Notes: generated by a model from the letters alone, not told the origin. 42,963 nucleotides of DNA from JBAVQS01 sp049694275 (GCA_049694275.1 JBAVQS010000262.1:1-42963), one strand, 5' to 3'. Shown: positions 33,471-41,370, counted from the first letter of the stretch. Numbers and translations: made by a program.

Positions 33471-34280
33471 TCACCAGGGTGAGACCTTGCCGAGAAATGC
33501 AAGCATGACGCGGTTGAACTGCTCGGGCCGCTGGAGCGGCGCAAAATGGCTGACGTTGGGGAGATGCACAAACTCTGCATGGGGAATGCTCCGGGCGAGG
33601 TATTCGGCGTGCTCGCGTTTGATGAATTCGTCCTGCTCGCTCTGGACGATCACGACGGGCACGTTGATCCGAGCCAGGTCGCTCGCCGAATAATTGGGCT
33701 GCGTTCGTTGCATGAGGCCCACCGCCTCAGAAAACTCCTGGAAGGCATTCGGCGTGGAGGATAGTTGCGCATAGTCCTTTTTATGTCGCGCAATGCACCG
33801 TCCGAGGATGGGGGTGAATACAAATTCCTTGGTCCCGCTGGGGTCCATATTGCAGGCAAAGAAAAAGACGCCCGCAACCCGCGCCGGAGCTTGAGCGGCA
33901 AGGATCAAGGCGGTGCATGCGCCGTCGCTCCAACCCACCATGGCGGCTTTTTCAAGGCGCAAGGTGTCCATCACGGTGGATACGTCGGACGCCATCAACT
34001 CATAGGTATAGGGTTGTGCGTCGCGCGTGCTGCGCCCATGGCCCCGGCTGTCGATCACGACGGCGCGATAGCCATTGCCGACCAGCGCCGGGACTTGATA
34101 ACCCCAATTGCCGCTATGTCCGAGTCCGCCATGCAGCAGGATGACGGGCGAGCCGGACCCGTACGTGGCGTACCAGATCCGGGCGCCATGATGTTCGATA
34201 TAGCCCTGATCGTTTGTCGCTGGTAAAGGCGCGGCGCCATTCGCTTCAAACTGGCTGAGGTCGTCATCGTACGTTTGCAT
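33471..34280 (-). CDS. Alpha/beta-fold hydrolase
   Basis: A 269-residue alpha/beta hydrolase: oxyanion segment PVILLHGGLGHSGNW, nucleophile elbow VGWSDGA (Ser), acid region VIVQSEQDEFI and catalytic His in PNVSHFAP. The substrate is unknown. The ATG at 34280 is preferred because AAGGAG lies just upstream. The frame is open to an ATG at 34349, which would add 23 residues (SSFTTSELFARMIQRSN...) that belong to the broken second copy of the small gene at 30196. So the hydrolase has been joined to the tail of that gene, possibly gaining its promoter. Confidence 0.87.
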   Translation of the reverse strand: MQTYDDDLSQFEANGAAPLPATNDQGYIEHHGARIWYATYGSGSPVILLHGGLGHSGNWGYQVPALVGNGYRAVVIDSRGHGRSTRDAQPYTYELMASDVSTVMDTLRLEKAAMVGWSDGACTALILAAQAPARVAGVFFFACNMDPSGTKEFVFTPILGRCIARHKKDYAQLSSTPNAFQEFSEAVGLMQRTQPNYSASDLARINVPVVIVQSEQDEFIKREHAEYLARSIPHAEFVHLPNVSHFAPLQRPEQFNRVMLAFLGKVSPW

Positions 34281-34412
34281 TTTCTCCTTGATCTCGTTCG
34301 ACCGTTGGATCATCCTGGCGAAAAGCTCGCTCGTCGTGAATGACGACATCTAGTCGAGCTCAAACTCTAGCTCGCGTTTCGCGTCATGTCGCTCCAATCT
34401 CAGAATCGGCAT
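34281..34412 (-). pseudogene. Broken second copy of the small gene found at 30196-30420
   Basis: Encodes MPILRLERHDAKRELEFELD then TAG (TAT in the intact copy), then MSSFTTSELFARMIQRSN and runs into the hydrolase frame. Over the first 43 codons 116 of 129 bases match the intact copy, and the upstream extended -10 region (TGCTATAATCGTTGTGAG) is also shared. The ATG directly after TAG could allow reinitiation into the hydrolase. Confidence 0.8.
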
Positions 34413-34523
34413 AGTCGCTCCCTCACAACGATTATAGCATAACAGTTCGCCAACAAAGTCTTTCCCGGCGACTGCCGCGCTAGGCCAAATAAGCGTATAA
34501 TACGGTTCAGGCAGGAATAAAGC

Positions 34524-34898
34524 ATGGATACTGCGCACTTGACCCAAACACTCAATCTCATGGTGCGACGCCTCGTCGCGCGTTTTGACCCGGACGAGAT
34601 TATCCTATTCGGCTCGCACGCGCGTGGAACGGCGCGCCCGGATAGCGATGTGGACCTCCTAGTCGTCCTGCCAGTCACCGGTTCCAAGCGCGCCAAGCGG
34701 ATCGAAATGCGCGTCGCCTTGCATGATATTCTCGTGCCTAAGGATATTATCGTCGCCACGCCGCAAGAGTTGGAACGCCGCCGCGACATTGCCGGCACCA
34801 TCATTCGCCCCGCACTCAAGGAAGGGAGGGTTCTCTATGCCCGCAAGCGACGAGGTCATGGCCGTCGTCCGGCAGTGGGTCCAAAAAGCCGAAAATGA
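34524..34898 (+). CDS. MNT-type nucleotidyltransferase (antitoxin of an MNT-HEPN pair)
   Basis: A 124-residue minimal nucleotidyltransferase: IILFGSHARGTARPDSDVDLLVV holds the GS-x10-DxD nucleotide and metal site. In MNT-HEPN pairs the transferase neutralises the HEPN RNase, in characterised cases by adding AMP to it. TATAAT (34496-34501) is a plausible -10, and AGGAAT precedes the ATG. The C-terminal 20 residues are basic and overlap the HEPN gene by 62 bases. Confidence 0.9.
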   Translation: MDTAHLTQTLNLMVRRLVARFDPDEIILFGSHARGTARPDSDVDLLVVLPVTGSKRAKRIEMRVALHDILVPKDIIVATPQELERRRDIAGTIIRPALKEGRVLYARKRRGHGRRPAVGPKSRK

Positions 34899-35256
34899 CC
34901 TCACCAACGCCTCCTTCACCCTAAAGCTGGGCAAGACCTGCCCAACGGATACGGTTTGTTTTCACGCGCAACAATGCGTCGAAAAATATCTCAAGGCGCT
35001 CCTTGTTGCGCACGGCATTGATTTTGCCCGGACCCATCAAATCGCCGCGCTCCGGACGCTCTTGCCTGCGGCGATTCGCCCAGACCTTTCGCCCGAAGAG
35101 CAGGAGCTTTTGACCGATTACGCCGTCTCGACGCGTTATCCCGGCGACTATGAAACGATCTCGCTCAAAGAAGCGCGCCAGGCGGTGCGGATTGCAAAAC
35201 GCGTCCGCGACCAATCGCGCACCGCTCTAACCAAGGCCAGCTACAAGCTGCTCTGA
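34837..35256 (+). CDS. HEPN-domain protein (toxin of an MNT-HEPN pair)
   Basis: A 139-residue all-helical HEPN protein: VRQWVQKAENDLTNASFTLK, then FHAQQCVEKYLKALLVAHG and FARTHQIAALRTLL, with the Arg-Thr-His of this subfamily, and YAVSTRYPGDY near the end. HEPN toxins are RNases. The ATG at 34837 follows GGAAGGGAGGG and overlaps the transferase end; the longer frame to 34723 is not used. The pair lies between the broken small-gene copy and the DUF499 gene fragment. Confidence 0.88.
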   Translation: MPASDEVMAVVRQWVQKAENDLTNASFTLKLGKTCPTDTVCFHAQQCVEKYLKALLVAHGIDFARTHQIAALRTLLPAAIRPDLSPEEQELLTDYAVSTRYPGDYETISLKEARQAVRIAKRVRDQSRTALTKASYKLL

Positions 35257-35286
35257 TTGGTGGCCCCTCCTGGAGAAAACTGTACG

Positions 35287-35355
35287 GACCGCGAACCCTG
35301 GTATACAACCGTCACCCCGCAAGTCCGCAAAGGCCGCCCGTTCAATTCCGATGTT
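35287..35355 (+). pseudogene. Fragment of a second DUF499 gene start
   Basis: The frame DREPWYTTVTPQVRKGRPFNSD matches DLEPWYKTVVPRKEVREGRSFNPD at residues 2-25 of the DUF499 ATPase, with a two-codon gap. DNA identity is obvious (GAACCCTGGTATA). The match stops at about 35355 and nothing further of the gene remains. The rest of the gap to 35520 has a TATAAT at 35404-35409 and no gene I can support. Confidence 0.75.
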
Positions 35356-35520
35356 GGCAACTCTCCCATTGACCCCCGCGCGGTGCAATTTGCGATTCGC
35401 GTGTATAATAGAGGCGGTAGAAATAAAGAAATGAGGTTTGCGCCTGGATTACGTATCACATGGGGGCTGGGGCGCTGTTGGATCGAATAACGAGACTGCA
35501 AGACGAGAACGGTTCACCCA

Positions 35521-36294
35521 ATGGTTAACTCTCAAGAAACCTTGACGATGGCGGGGCGCAAGCGGCCGCCGCTGGTCAAGTTTACCCCGGCCGAGACAGA
35601 CAAGCTTTTGAATTTCGTGGGGTACGGCAACCTCCACGCGCCGGTGTGGTTTATCGGCATGGAAGAGCGTGGGCTGGGCACCGAACGGCTGCGCCAGCGC
35701 TTGAACTTTGATCTGGTCGAAGACCTCGACCGCGCGCAGCGCCTCCTCGGCGTGCGCCAGCACCACATGCCGCCGGTCCGCCTCGAAGCGATCTGGTCCA
35801 CAATGGCCAAGACCATGTTGATGCTCACGCACCTCGCGCCCGAGCCGGCGAACCTGCGCGTCTACCAGGCCGCCCAGTTGGGCCGCGCGGGCGGCGATAC
35901 ACTGCTCGTCCAGTTCTGGCCGCTGCCGGCGCCGAACCTGCTGGAATGGCCCTACGAGGGCCTGTTCGAACAGTTTCACAACCGCGATGAATATCGCCGG
36001 TACGTGAAACCCCTCCGCTTGAAAATGCTGCAGGACCTGATCTCTGCGCAAAAACCGCCGGTCGTCATCTGTTACGGCAAGGACGACTGGCTCTATTACA
36101 AGCAGCTATTCGAGTGGTGCGAGTGGAAGTCCTCCGACCATTTTGATTATACCCAGTGCGATGACACCCACGTCTATCTCACCCCACACCTCCTGCCCTA
36201 CCTGATGAGCGACGAGCGCATCTCCCAACTCTCGCACCTGATCCGCAAAACCTCCAATCGCATCCGGTGGACCGCCAGCAGCAAAAAAGGCTAG
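35521..36294 (+). CDS. Protein of unknown function, weakly uracil-glycosylase-like
   Basis: A 257-residue soluble protein. The segment LNFVGYGNLHAPVWFIGMEERG recalls the first strand and loop of uracil-DNA-glycosylase-fold proteins, and PPVVICYGKDDW could be a later strand, but the catalytic motifs are not clear, so this is only a hint. It has several Trp and aromatic clusters and no membrane segment. The ribosome site is weak (GAGAACGG); an alternative start is the ATG at 35548. It ends 59 bases before the sigma-factor gene. Placement at the island edge does not fix a role. Confidence 0.65.
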   Translation: MVNSQETLTMAGRKRPPLVKFTPAETDKLLNFVGYGNLHAPVWFIGMEERGLGTERLRQRLNFDLVEDLDRAQRLLGVRQHHMPPVRLEAIWSTMAKTMLMLTHLAPEPANLRVYQAAQLGRAGGDTLLVQFWPLPAPNLLEWPYEGLFEQFHNRDEYRRYVKPLRLKMLQDLISAQKPPVVICYGKDDWLYYKQLFEWCEWKSSDHFDYTQCDDTHVYLTPHLLPYLMSDERISQLSHLIRKTSNRIRWTASSKKG

Positions 36295-36306
36295 GCAGAT
36301 TGCCTC

Positions 36307-36335
36307 TTGACCCGCCGGGGAAATCGTCCTATAGT
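36307..36335 (+). promoter_or_regulatory. Sigma70 promoter of the sigma-factor/YhhN operon
   Basis: TTGACC (36307-36312), 17 bp, TATAGT (36330-36335). The start would be about 36342, just before the ribosome site GGAGGGAG and the ATG at 36354. Confidence 0.78.
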
Positions 36336-36353
36336 TATACGTGGAGGGAGACG

Positions 36354-37040
36354 ATGAAGTCGCGTCGCGATAACCAAAAGGCTGATCCGGATGATAAACG
36401 GGAACGAACCCTGACCCGGCTTGCCCGCGCGGGCGACCGCAATGCCTATCTCGACCTCTTTGTGCGTTACCTCTCCTCGCTCGACCTCTTTGTGCGGCAC
36501 GAAATCCATTACGCCGAAAAGGGCGGGATGATCGAGCGCGGGTTGCTCGACCCGTGCGCGGTCATCGACCAGGTGTATATTGCCGGGCTGGACGGCGTCA
36601 AAGCCAAGCCAGCCCGGATGGCGTTCCGCGTCTGGCTGCGCTACCTGGCGCTGCACATTATCCGCCAGCAGGTGCGCGTCGAACGCGGCGAGAAACCGGC
36701 CGGCGTGACGCTGGAACAGATGGCGCCGCCCTCCGGGAATATGGATACCGAGCTCTGGGAGTTTTACCAGCCGGACGAGGGTTTCGCCATGGAGGATTTG
36801 CTCGGCGACCCGCGGTCCAACCCGGAGCAGGAGCTGGAACAGCGCGAGACCGTGGCCGAGATTGAGCAAGAGATTGATACCCTGCCGGTCGAGCTGCGTG
36901 AGATGCTGCGGCTGCGCTTGATGGAGGGGATGCACGCGGACGAGATTGCGGCGCTGCGGAACGAGTCACCCGTCGCCGTGCAGGCCGCCCTGCGCCAGGC
37001 CTGCGAGGTGCTGCGCGCCCGGATGACCAAGAGCCTGTGA
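36354..37040 (+). CDS. Sigma-70-family RNA polymerase sigma factor
   Basis: A 228-residue protein: an N-terminal region-2-like helical part (LTRLARAGDRNAYLDLFVRY..., FRVWLRYLALHIIRQQVRVERG) and a region-4 helix-turn-helix at the end (LPVELREMLRLRLMEGMHADEIAALRN, VAVQAALRQACEVLRARM). It has a longer spacer than typical ECF factors (about 60 residues between regions). GGAGGGAGACG precedes the ATG. The stop TGA overlaps the GTG of the next gene, so they are translationally coupled. No anti-sigma factor is adjacent. Confidence 0.82.
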   Translation: MKSRRDNQKADPDDKRERTLTRLARAGDRNAYLDLFVRYLSSLDLFVRHEIHYAEKGGMIERGLLDPCAVIDQVYIAGLDGVKAKPARMAFRVWLRYLALHIIRQQVRVERGEKPAGVTLEQMAPPSGNMDTELWEFYQPDEGFAMEDLLGDPRSNPEQELEQRETVAEIEQEIDTLPVELREMLRLRLMEGMHADEIAALRNESPVAVQAALRQACEVLRARMTKSL

Positions 37041-37717
37041 TCTTGTGGGGCGCGTTCGGCGTGGCGCTCGCCCTGGCCGCGCTGGACTGGGTGATGGTAT
37101 GGCGACAGGACCGGCGCCGGCGGTATGTGACCAAGCCGGCGGCGATGGTCGCCGTGACCGCGGCCGCGGGGCTGCTCATCTTGGGGTGGCCGCATGACCC
37201 CTGGCAGGCAATCGCGTTCCTGTTCGGTTTTTTCCTCTCGCTGGCCGGCGATATCTTTTTGATGCTGCCGGACGAGCGGATGTTTTTGCCGGGACTGGCG
37301 GCATTCCTCCTGGCGCACCTCTGTTATATCGTCGGGCTCAATCAGACGCTCCCCCCTGCGCCGGCGCTGCTCCTCGCCGCGCCGCTCGCGCTGGCCGGGG
37401 CGTTTTTGTTTCTCCGCATCCGCGCCGGGATGGTGCGCTCCGGACATGCCGGGCTCGCGCCGGCGATAGCTCTCTATAGTCTGGTCATCAGCGTGATGCT
37501 CTGGTCGGCCTGGGCGACCCTCTTTCGCTCACCCGTCCAGTGGCCCCTCGCGCGGCAGGCGCTGGTGGTGACCGGTGCGACCCTCTTTTTCATCTCCGAC
37601 GGGACCCTCGCCTGGAACCGCTTTGTTCGCCCCCTCCAATACGGCAACCTCGCGGTGATGGTCACCTATCATCTCGCCCAACTCGCCTTCGCCGCCAGCC
37701 TGGCCTTGACCTTTTAG
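37037..37717 (+). CDS. YhhN/TMEM86-family membrane protein (lysoplasmalogenase-like)
   Basis: A 226-residue integral membrane protein with about eight hydrophobic helices. It has the family's conserved Asp segments FFLSLAGDIFLMLPDE and LFFISDGTLAWNRF. Animal TMEM86 proteins hydrolyse lysoplasmalogen; the bacterial function is less certain. The GTG start overlaps the sigma-factor stop (GTGA), giving a two-gene operon, so its expression likely follows the sigma factor's own promoter. Confidence 0.88.
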   Translation: MILWGAFGVALALAALDWVMVWRQDRRRRYVTKPAAMVAVTAAAGLLILGWPHDPWQAIAFLFGFFLSLAGDIFLMLPDERMFLPGLAAFLLAHLCYIVGLNQTLPPAPALLLAAPLALAGAFLFLRIRAGMVRSGHAGLAPAIALYSLVISVMLWSAWATLFRSPVQWPLARQALVVTGATLFFISDGTLAWNRFVRPLQYGNLAVMVTYHLAQLAFAASLALTF

Positions 37718-37719
37718 CC

Positions 37720-37815
37720 CTGCCCTCTGTGCCTTGCCACCTGCGACCTGTCCGCTTGTGCCCTGCAGCCTGTAGCCTGTAGCCTGTTTGTGACCTGCCG
37801 CCCGTCGCCTGTAGG
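37720..37815. repeat. Low-complexity CCTG-rich repeat tract
   Basis: Iterations such as TGCCACCTGCGACCTG, GCAGCCTGTAGCCTGTAGCC and CCTGCCGCCCGTCGCCTGTAGG fill most of the gap after the YhhN gene. A TATAAT (37850-37855) within a G-rich context then precedes the next small gene. Confidence 0.65.
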
Positions 37816-37941
37816 TCAAATGTCACTAGAGCGGTTGCGGGGCGGGGGGTATAATGGGGTTGTAAGTCACGTTTAGACCGCGATGACCCGCAGAGGCCGA
37901 TTGAAGCGGGCGCGGTGAGTAATTCGTGGGGAGGAAATCCA

Positions 37942-38163
37942 ATGTCAAACATAACCTTGTACCCTGACCGAGCGGTGATGGAGAGTTTTCTCAAGCAGGG
38001 CGCGACCTGTCTCGAATGTGATGCGCCGGGATGCAACGAGATGACGCCCGAGGGCATGGACGTGTGCGCCGACCTACCGTTCTGGAATGGCCGGCCGGTC
38101 ACGCGGACGATGCTCCTCGAATGGCAGGCGATGCTTCAAGCGCAGAATAACGGCAAGAATTAA
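37942..38163 (+). CDS. Small Cys-containing protein of unknown function
   Basis: A 73-residue protein with TCLECDAPGCNEMTPEGMDVCADL: CxxC, a further Cys four residues on, and a later Cys, which could hold a metal or form disulfides. The rest is a short helix-forming tail. GGGGAGGAAATCCA precedes the ATG at 37942; the in-frame GTG at 37915 is less likely. The start is 87 bases past a TATAAT, and an intrinsic terminator follows the stop, so it is a self-contained unit. No family recognised. Confidence 0.7.
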   Translation: MSNITLYPDRAVMESFLKQGATCLECDAPGCNEMTPEGMDVCADLPFWNGRPVTRTMLLEWQAMLQAQNNGKN

Positions 38164-38176
38164 AAGATGATGCGAA

Positions 38177-38209
38177 ATAAAAAATCCGCCCTTGAGCGGA
38201 TTTTTTATT
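38177..38209. terminator. Bidirectional intrinsic terminator
   Basis: AATAAAAAATCCGC pairs with GCGGATTTTTTATT across CCTTGA. It serves the small gene to the left and the histidine kinase operon to the right. Confidence 0.9.
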
Positions 38210-38225
38210 TTCCCATCCGAAACGG

Positions 38226-39704
38226 CTATTGGGCCAAGTGGCCGGCGAGAGGGAGCGAAAAGGAAAAAATGGACCCCTGGCCCGGCTCGCTTTCGGCCCA
38301 GAGCTGGCCGCCCATCGCCTCGACATATTTGCGCGAGATATAGAGACCCAGGCCATAGCCATAGGTCTGCCGGGCGTCGCCGCGCTCGACGCGCTGGAAT
38401 TTGTTGAACAGCTTGGCCAGCTCTTCGCTGGCGATCCCTTCCCCCTGGTCGTTCACCGAAATGACCATCCGGTCCTCGTTCAGCCCGGCCTGGATGCGAA
38501 TCTCGGTCCCCTCGTTTGAATATTTCCCCGCGTTCTCGATGAGATTGGTGAGCACCTCTTCGACCCGGTCGCGGTCAGCCCAGACGGAAGGGAGGTTGCG
38601 GACGCCGGGACCGCGATAGCGATGGGTCAGGTCGCCGTTGGTCCACTGGCTCAGCGCGCGGTCGATCAGGTCGAGGATGTCGAACGCCTGGGGCGTGAAC
38701 GCCATCTGCCCCGCTTCGATGCGCGAGACGTTGAGAATGCTCTTGACGAGGCGGGTGAGGCGGTCGGCCTGTTCGTTGGCGAGGGTGAGAATCTCACGCT
38801 GGTTGGACGAGAGCCCGCTCGCCTCATCCTCGATCAAAAGCTGGAGCGAGCCGGAGATGTTGGTGAGGGGCGCGCGCAGCTCGTGCGAGACGAGCGAAAC
38901 GAATTCCGATTTGAGGTTGTCGAGCTGCTGGAGCTCGGCGTAGGCCTTTTCCAGCTCACGCTGCTGCCAGCGCAGGCCGCGGTTGGCCTCGGAGAGCTCT
39001 TGCGTGCGCTGCGCGACCTGCTGCTCGAGGTGGCGGTTGAGCTCGATGATTTCCGCTTCGGCGCGCTCGCGCTCGGTGACGTCGCGGAGGATGGCGGACG
39101 AGCCGATGATGCGCCCCTTTTCGTCGCGCAGGATCGTGCGGGTCACCTCGACGAGGATGGTCCGCCCGTCCCGGGCGACGCGCTGGGTGACATAGTCGCG
39201 CACATACCCCCGCTTGGCGATCTCTCCATTGAGAAATTCAAGCTCGCCGCTCTTTTGCAGGTTCTCGGGCATGAGCACACTGAAATGCTTGCCGTGCACC
39301 TCGTCGGCGGTATAGCCAAACATGAGCTCGGCGCCGCGGTTCCACGATTGGATGAGGCCGTCGTTGTCGATAAACAGGATGGCGTCGGCCGAGTTGGCGG
39401 TAATGGCGGCGAGCTGGCGCTGCTGGGCGCGCGCCTGGCTCTCTTGCTCCGCCTGTTCCTGAATCCGCCGGTGGACCCATTCGAGGGCCAGCCAGGTGAC
39501 GACCGCGCCGAACAGGCCGAAAAAGCTGATTTCAAAAAAGACGCGCCAGGCGGCGGGAATGGCGTCGTGCCAGAGAATCTCAGTCGGGAGCTCGTAGACC
39601 AGCACGGCCAGGACAATGGCAACCGGCAGCGCGCGCTGCAGCCACCGCAGGCGAATGAGTAGATTCGATTTGTCCGGGTCCTGTCCCCCCAGGAGGCGCT
39701 GCAT
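38226..39704 (-). CDS. PAS-domain sensor histidine kinase
   Basis: A 492-residue membrane kinase: two helices (about 24-40 and 55-75) with almost no periplasmic domain, a PAS domain (about 95-210; SADAILFIDNDGLIQSWNRG, FGYTADEVHGKHF), a coiled coil, the HisKA domain with phospho-His274 (SLVSHELRAPLTNIS), and HATPase_c (LTNLIENAGKYSNEG, VNDQGEGIA, YGYGLGLYIS). It is the last gene of an operon led by the OmpR-type regulator and CBS protein, its likely partners. The short extracytoplasmic loop suggests sensing in the membrane or cytoplasm through PAS. Confidence 0.93.
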   Translation of the reverse strand: MQRLLGGQDPDKSNLLIRLRWLQRALPVAIVLAVLVYELPTEILWHDAIPAAWRVFFEISFFGLFGAVVTWLALEWVHRRIQEQAEQESQARAQQRQLAAITANSADAILFIDNDGLIQSWNRGAELMFGYTADEVHGKHFSVLMPENLQKSGELEFLNGEIAKRGYVRDYVTQRVARDGRTILVEVTRTILRDEKGRIIGSSAILRDVTERERAEAEIIELNRHLEQQVAQRTQELSEANRGLRWQQRELEKAYAELQQLDNLKSEFVSLVSHELRAPLTNISGSLQLLIEDEASGLSSNQREILTLANEQADRLTRLVKSILNVSRIEAGQMAFTPQAFDILDLIDRALSQWTNGDLTHRYRGPGVRNLPSVWADRDRVEEVLTNLIENAGKYSNEGTEIRIQAGLNEDRMVISVNDQGEGIASEELAKLFNKFQRVERGDARQTYGYGLGLYISRKYVEAMGGQLWAESEPGQGSIFSFSLPLAGHLAQ

Positions 39705-39737
39705 GCTTGATTAAACCCTCATGTCCCGACGAGGATA

Positions 39738-40181
39738 TTAGCGGGCCATCGGGCCGTTGACGGCCGGCTCGGGCTCCTGGACCAGCACGCGAAAGATGTC
39801 GGACTCTGTGATAATGCCGACGAGCTTGTCTTCCTCGACCACGGGCAGCCCGCCGATCTTGTGCTCGAGCATGATGAGCGCCGCCTGGCGGATGCTGGTG
39901 GTGGGGGTGACGACGATCGGATCGGGGGTCATGATCTTGTCGACGGTGAGCCGGGCCAGCAAATAGTTGAGCTCGAAAATACTCAAAGCGGTGGCGTGGG
40001 AGGGACTGGCTTCGCGGGTATCGCCGACGGTGAGAATGCCGACGAGCTTGCCGTGGTCGACGACCGGCAAGCGGCGAATGTGACTCTGCTGCATGAGCTT
40101 GTGCGCTTCGGGCAGCGTGGTTTTGGGATCGATGGTAATCGGGTTCGGCGTCATCCAATCACGGACAAGATTCTTTTTCAT
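39738..40181 (-). CDS. Two-CBS-domain protein
   Basis: A 147-residue protein made of a CBS pair: VRDWMTPNPITIDPKTTLPEA...IRRLPVVDHGKLVGILTVGD and VDKIMTPDPIVVTPTTSIRQA...GLPVVEEDKLVGIITESD. CBS pairs bind adenosine nucleotides such as AMP or ATP. CTGGAGTAGCT precedes the ATG. A possible own promoter upstream is TTGACC (40233-40228) and TATAGT (40208-40203), but with 19-bp spacing. Lying between the response regulator and kinase, it may feed energy state into that pathway; this is inference. Confidence 0.92.
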   Translation of the reverse strand: MKKNLVRDWMTPNPITIDPKTTLPEAHKLMQQSHIRRLPVVDHGKLVGILTVGDTREASPSHATALSIFELNYLLARLTVDKIMTPDPIVVTPTTSIRQAALIMLEHKIGGLPVVEEDKLVGIITESDIFRVLVQEPEPAVNGPMAR

Positions 40182-40262
40182 AGCTACTCCAGGCCGAGAA
40201 ATACTATACCCGATTTTTAGGCTAGCAGGTCAAAAATAGGTTCGAATTGGATGCGGATTTGG

Positions 40263-40601
40263 TCAAAACGTGTCGAGCGATTCTCCATCCGGCTGCTCGC
40301 GCCCGGCGCAAGCCCTGAGGGATGGCGTTTGCGCGGTTCCCTGGAGCATATCCGGAGAGAGCTGGGCGAACTGCATCCAGCCGTGATAGATGATCTCATC
40401 GCGGTTTTCGTCGGTGACGACGAGCGTCCCATAGGAATCGCCCGATTTGATTCGGATGGTGATCTCGGGCTGCCCGTCGTCGACCGGGGGGCCGAGACAG
40501 CCGCGCGCCGGTTGCGCGCCGGTTTGCAGGAACTGCGCCAGGCATCCTTCGCAAGCGGTAGGATGATGAGCGCACTGTGAGCGATCCAGGGTAAGTTGCA
40601 T
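40263..40601 (-). CDS. Small Cys/His-containing hypothetical protein
   Basis: A 112-residue protein starting MQLTLDRSQCAHHPTACEGCL, with a possible Cys/His metal site (Cys10, His12-13, Cys17, Cys20 and a later Cys), then PEITIRIKSGDSYGTLVVTDEN and EIIYHGWMQFAQL, which look like beta-strands of a real fold. No clear ribosome site. It has the direction of the two-component operon, between the regulator gene and the CBS gene. Function unknown. Confidence 0.6.
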   Translation of the reverse strand: MQLTLDRSQCAHHPTACEGCLAQFLQTGAQPARGCLGPPVDDGQPEITIRIKSGDSYGTLVVTDENRDEIIYHGWMQFAQLSPDMLQGTAQTPSLRACAGREQPDGESLDTF

Positions 40602-40620
40602 GACTGGTCTTTAGCGGTTG

Positions 40621-40652
40621 GTGTAGGGGCGACCGGCCGGTCGCCCCTACAC
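40621..40652. repeat. 32-bp perfect palindrome of the TGTAGGGGCGA family
   Basis: GTGTAGGGGCGACCGG followed directly by its exact reverse complement. It lies inside the two-component operon, eight bases past the regulator stop, where its hairpin could reduce downstream transcription or stabilise the upstream message. Confidence 0.88.
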
Positions 40653-40659
40653 GCCCCGG

Positions 40660-41355
40660 TTAGTCTGTGCGAAAAGAGTAGCCAAAGCCACGCTCGGTGA
40701 CGATGTGCTGCGGATCGGTGGGGTCGTCTTCGAGCTTGCGCCGCAGGTACCAGATGTAGCGTTTGATATAGCCGGTATCCTCGCCCGAGTCATAGCCCCA
40801 GACCTGTTCGAGGAGCTGTTCGTGGGTCAGGACGCGCCCGGCGTGCTGGGCGAGCGTTTCGAGCAGGCGAAATTCGGTGGGCGTGAGCTCGATCGGCTCG
40901 CCGTTCTTGGTCACGCGGTGGGCGTCAATGTCGATGATCAGGTTGCCGCTGACATAGCGCTGGTTTTTAGCGGGGGGCGCCTTGACGCGCACGCGCCCGA
41001 GCACGGCCTTGGTGCGCGCCACGAGCTCGGCAAAACTAAAGGGCTTGGTGACATAGTCGTCGACGCCGAGATTAAAGCCGTGGAGTTTATCCGCCTCCGC
41101 ATCCTTGGCGGTGAGCATAATCACAGGGATGTGCGAGATCTGGCGGATGCGGGCGAGGGTTTCCCACCCGTCCATCCGCGGCATCATCACGTCGAGAATA
41201 ACCATGTCCGGCTGGCGTCCATAGAGCTCTTGCAGCCCGTCGATCCCGTTGGACGCGAGGAGAACCTGAAAGCCGGCTTTGACCAGGGCTTCGTTGATCA
41301 GCCGGAGTAATGTCTTGTCATCGTCGATGACCAGCACGGTTCCTTGTCCATTCAT
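40660..41355 (-). CDS. OmpR/PhoB-family response regulator
   Basis: A 231-residue regulator: receiver domain with acidic pocket Asp11-13, phospho-Asp55 (MVILDVMMPRMDG), Thr82 and Lys104 (YVTKPFSF), and a winged-helix DNA-binding domain (about 130-231; LTPTEFRLLETLAQHAGRVL, YIKRYIWYLRRKLEDDP, VTERGFGYSF). The ATG at 41355 is preferred over 41379, which lies within an inverted repeat. It is the first gene of the operon, and its partner is probably the PAS kinase at 38226. Confidence 0.93.
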   Translation of the reverse strand: MNGQGTVLVIDDDKTLLRLINEALVKAGFQVLLASNGIDGLQELYGRQPDMVILDVMMPRMDGWETLARIRQISHIPVIMLTAKDAEADKLHGFNLGVDDYVTKPFSFAELVARTKAVLGRVRVKAPPAKNQRYVSGNLIIDIDAHRVTKNGEPIELTPTEFRLLETLAQHAGRVLTHEQLLEQVWGYDSGEDTGYIKRYIWYLRRKLEDDPTDPQHIVTERGFGYSFRTD

Positions 41356-41370
41356 TGGACTTGCCTCTCT

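Noticed and set aside
34281..34412. The TAG at codon 21 of the second small-gene copy as recoding (pyrrolysine)
   Set aside because: The intact copy has TAT at that codon, so a single-base nonsense change is simpler; nothing suggests pyrrolysine use, and an ATG follows the TAG directly.
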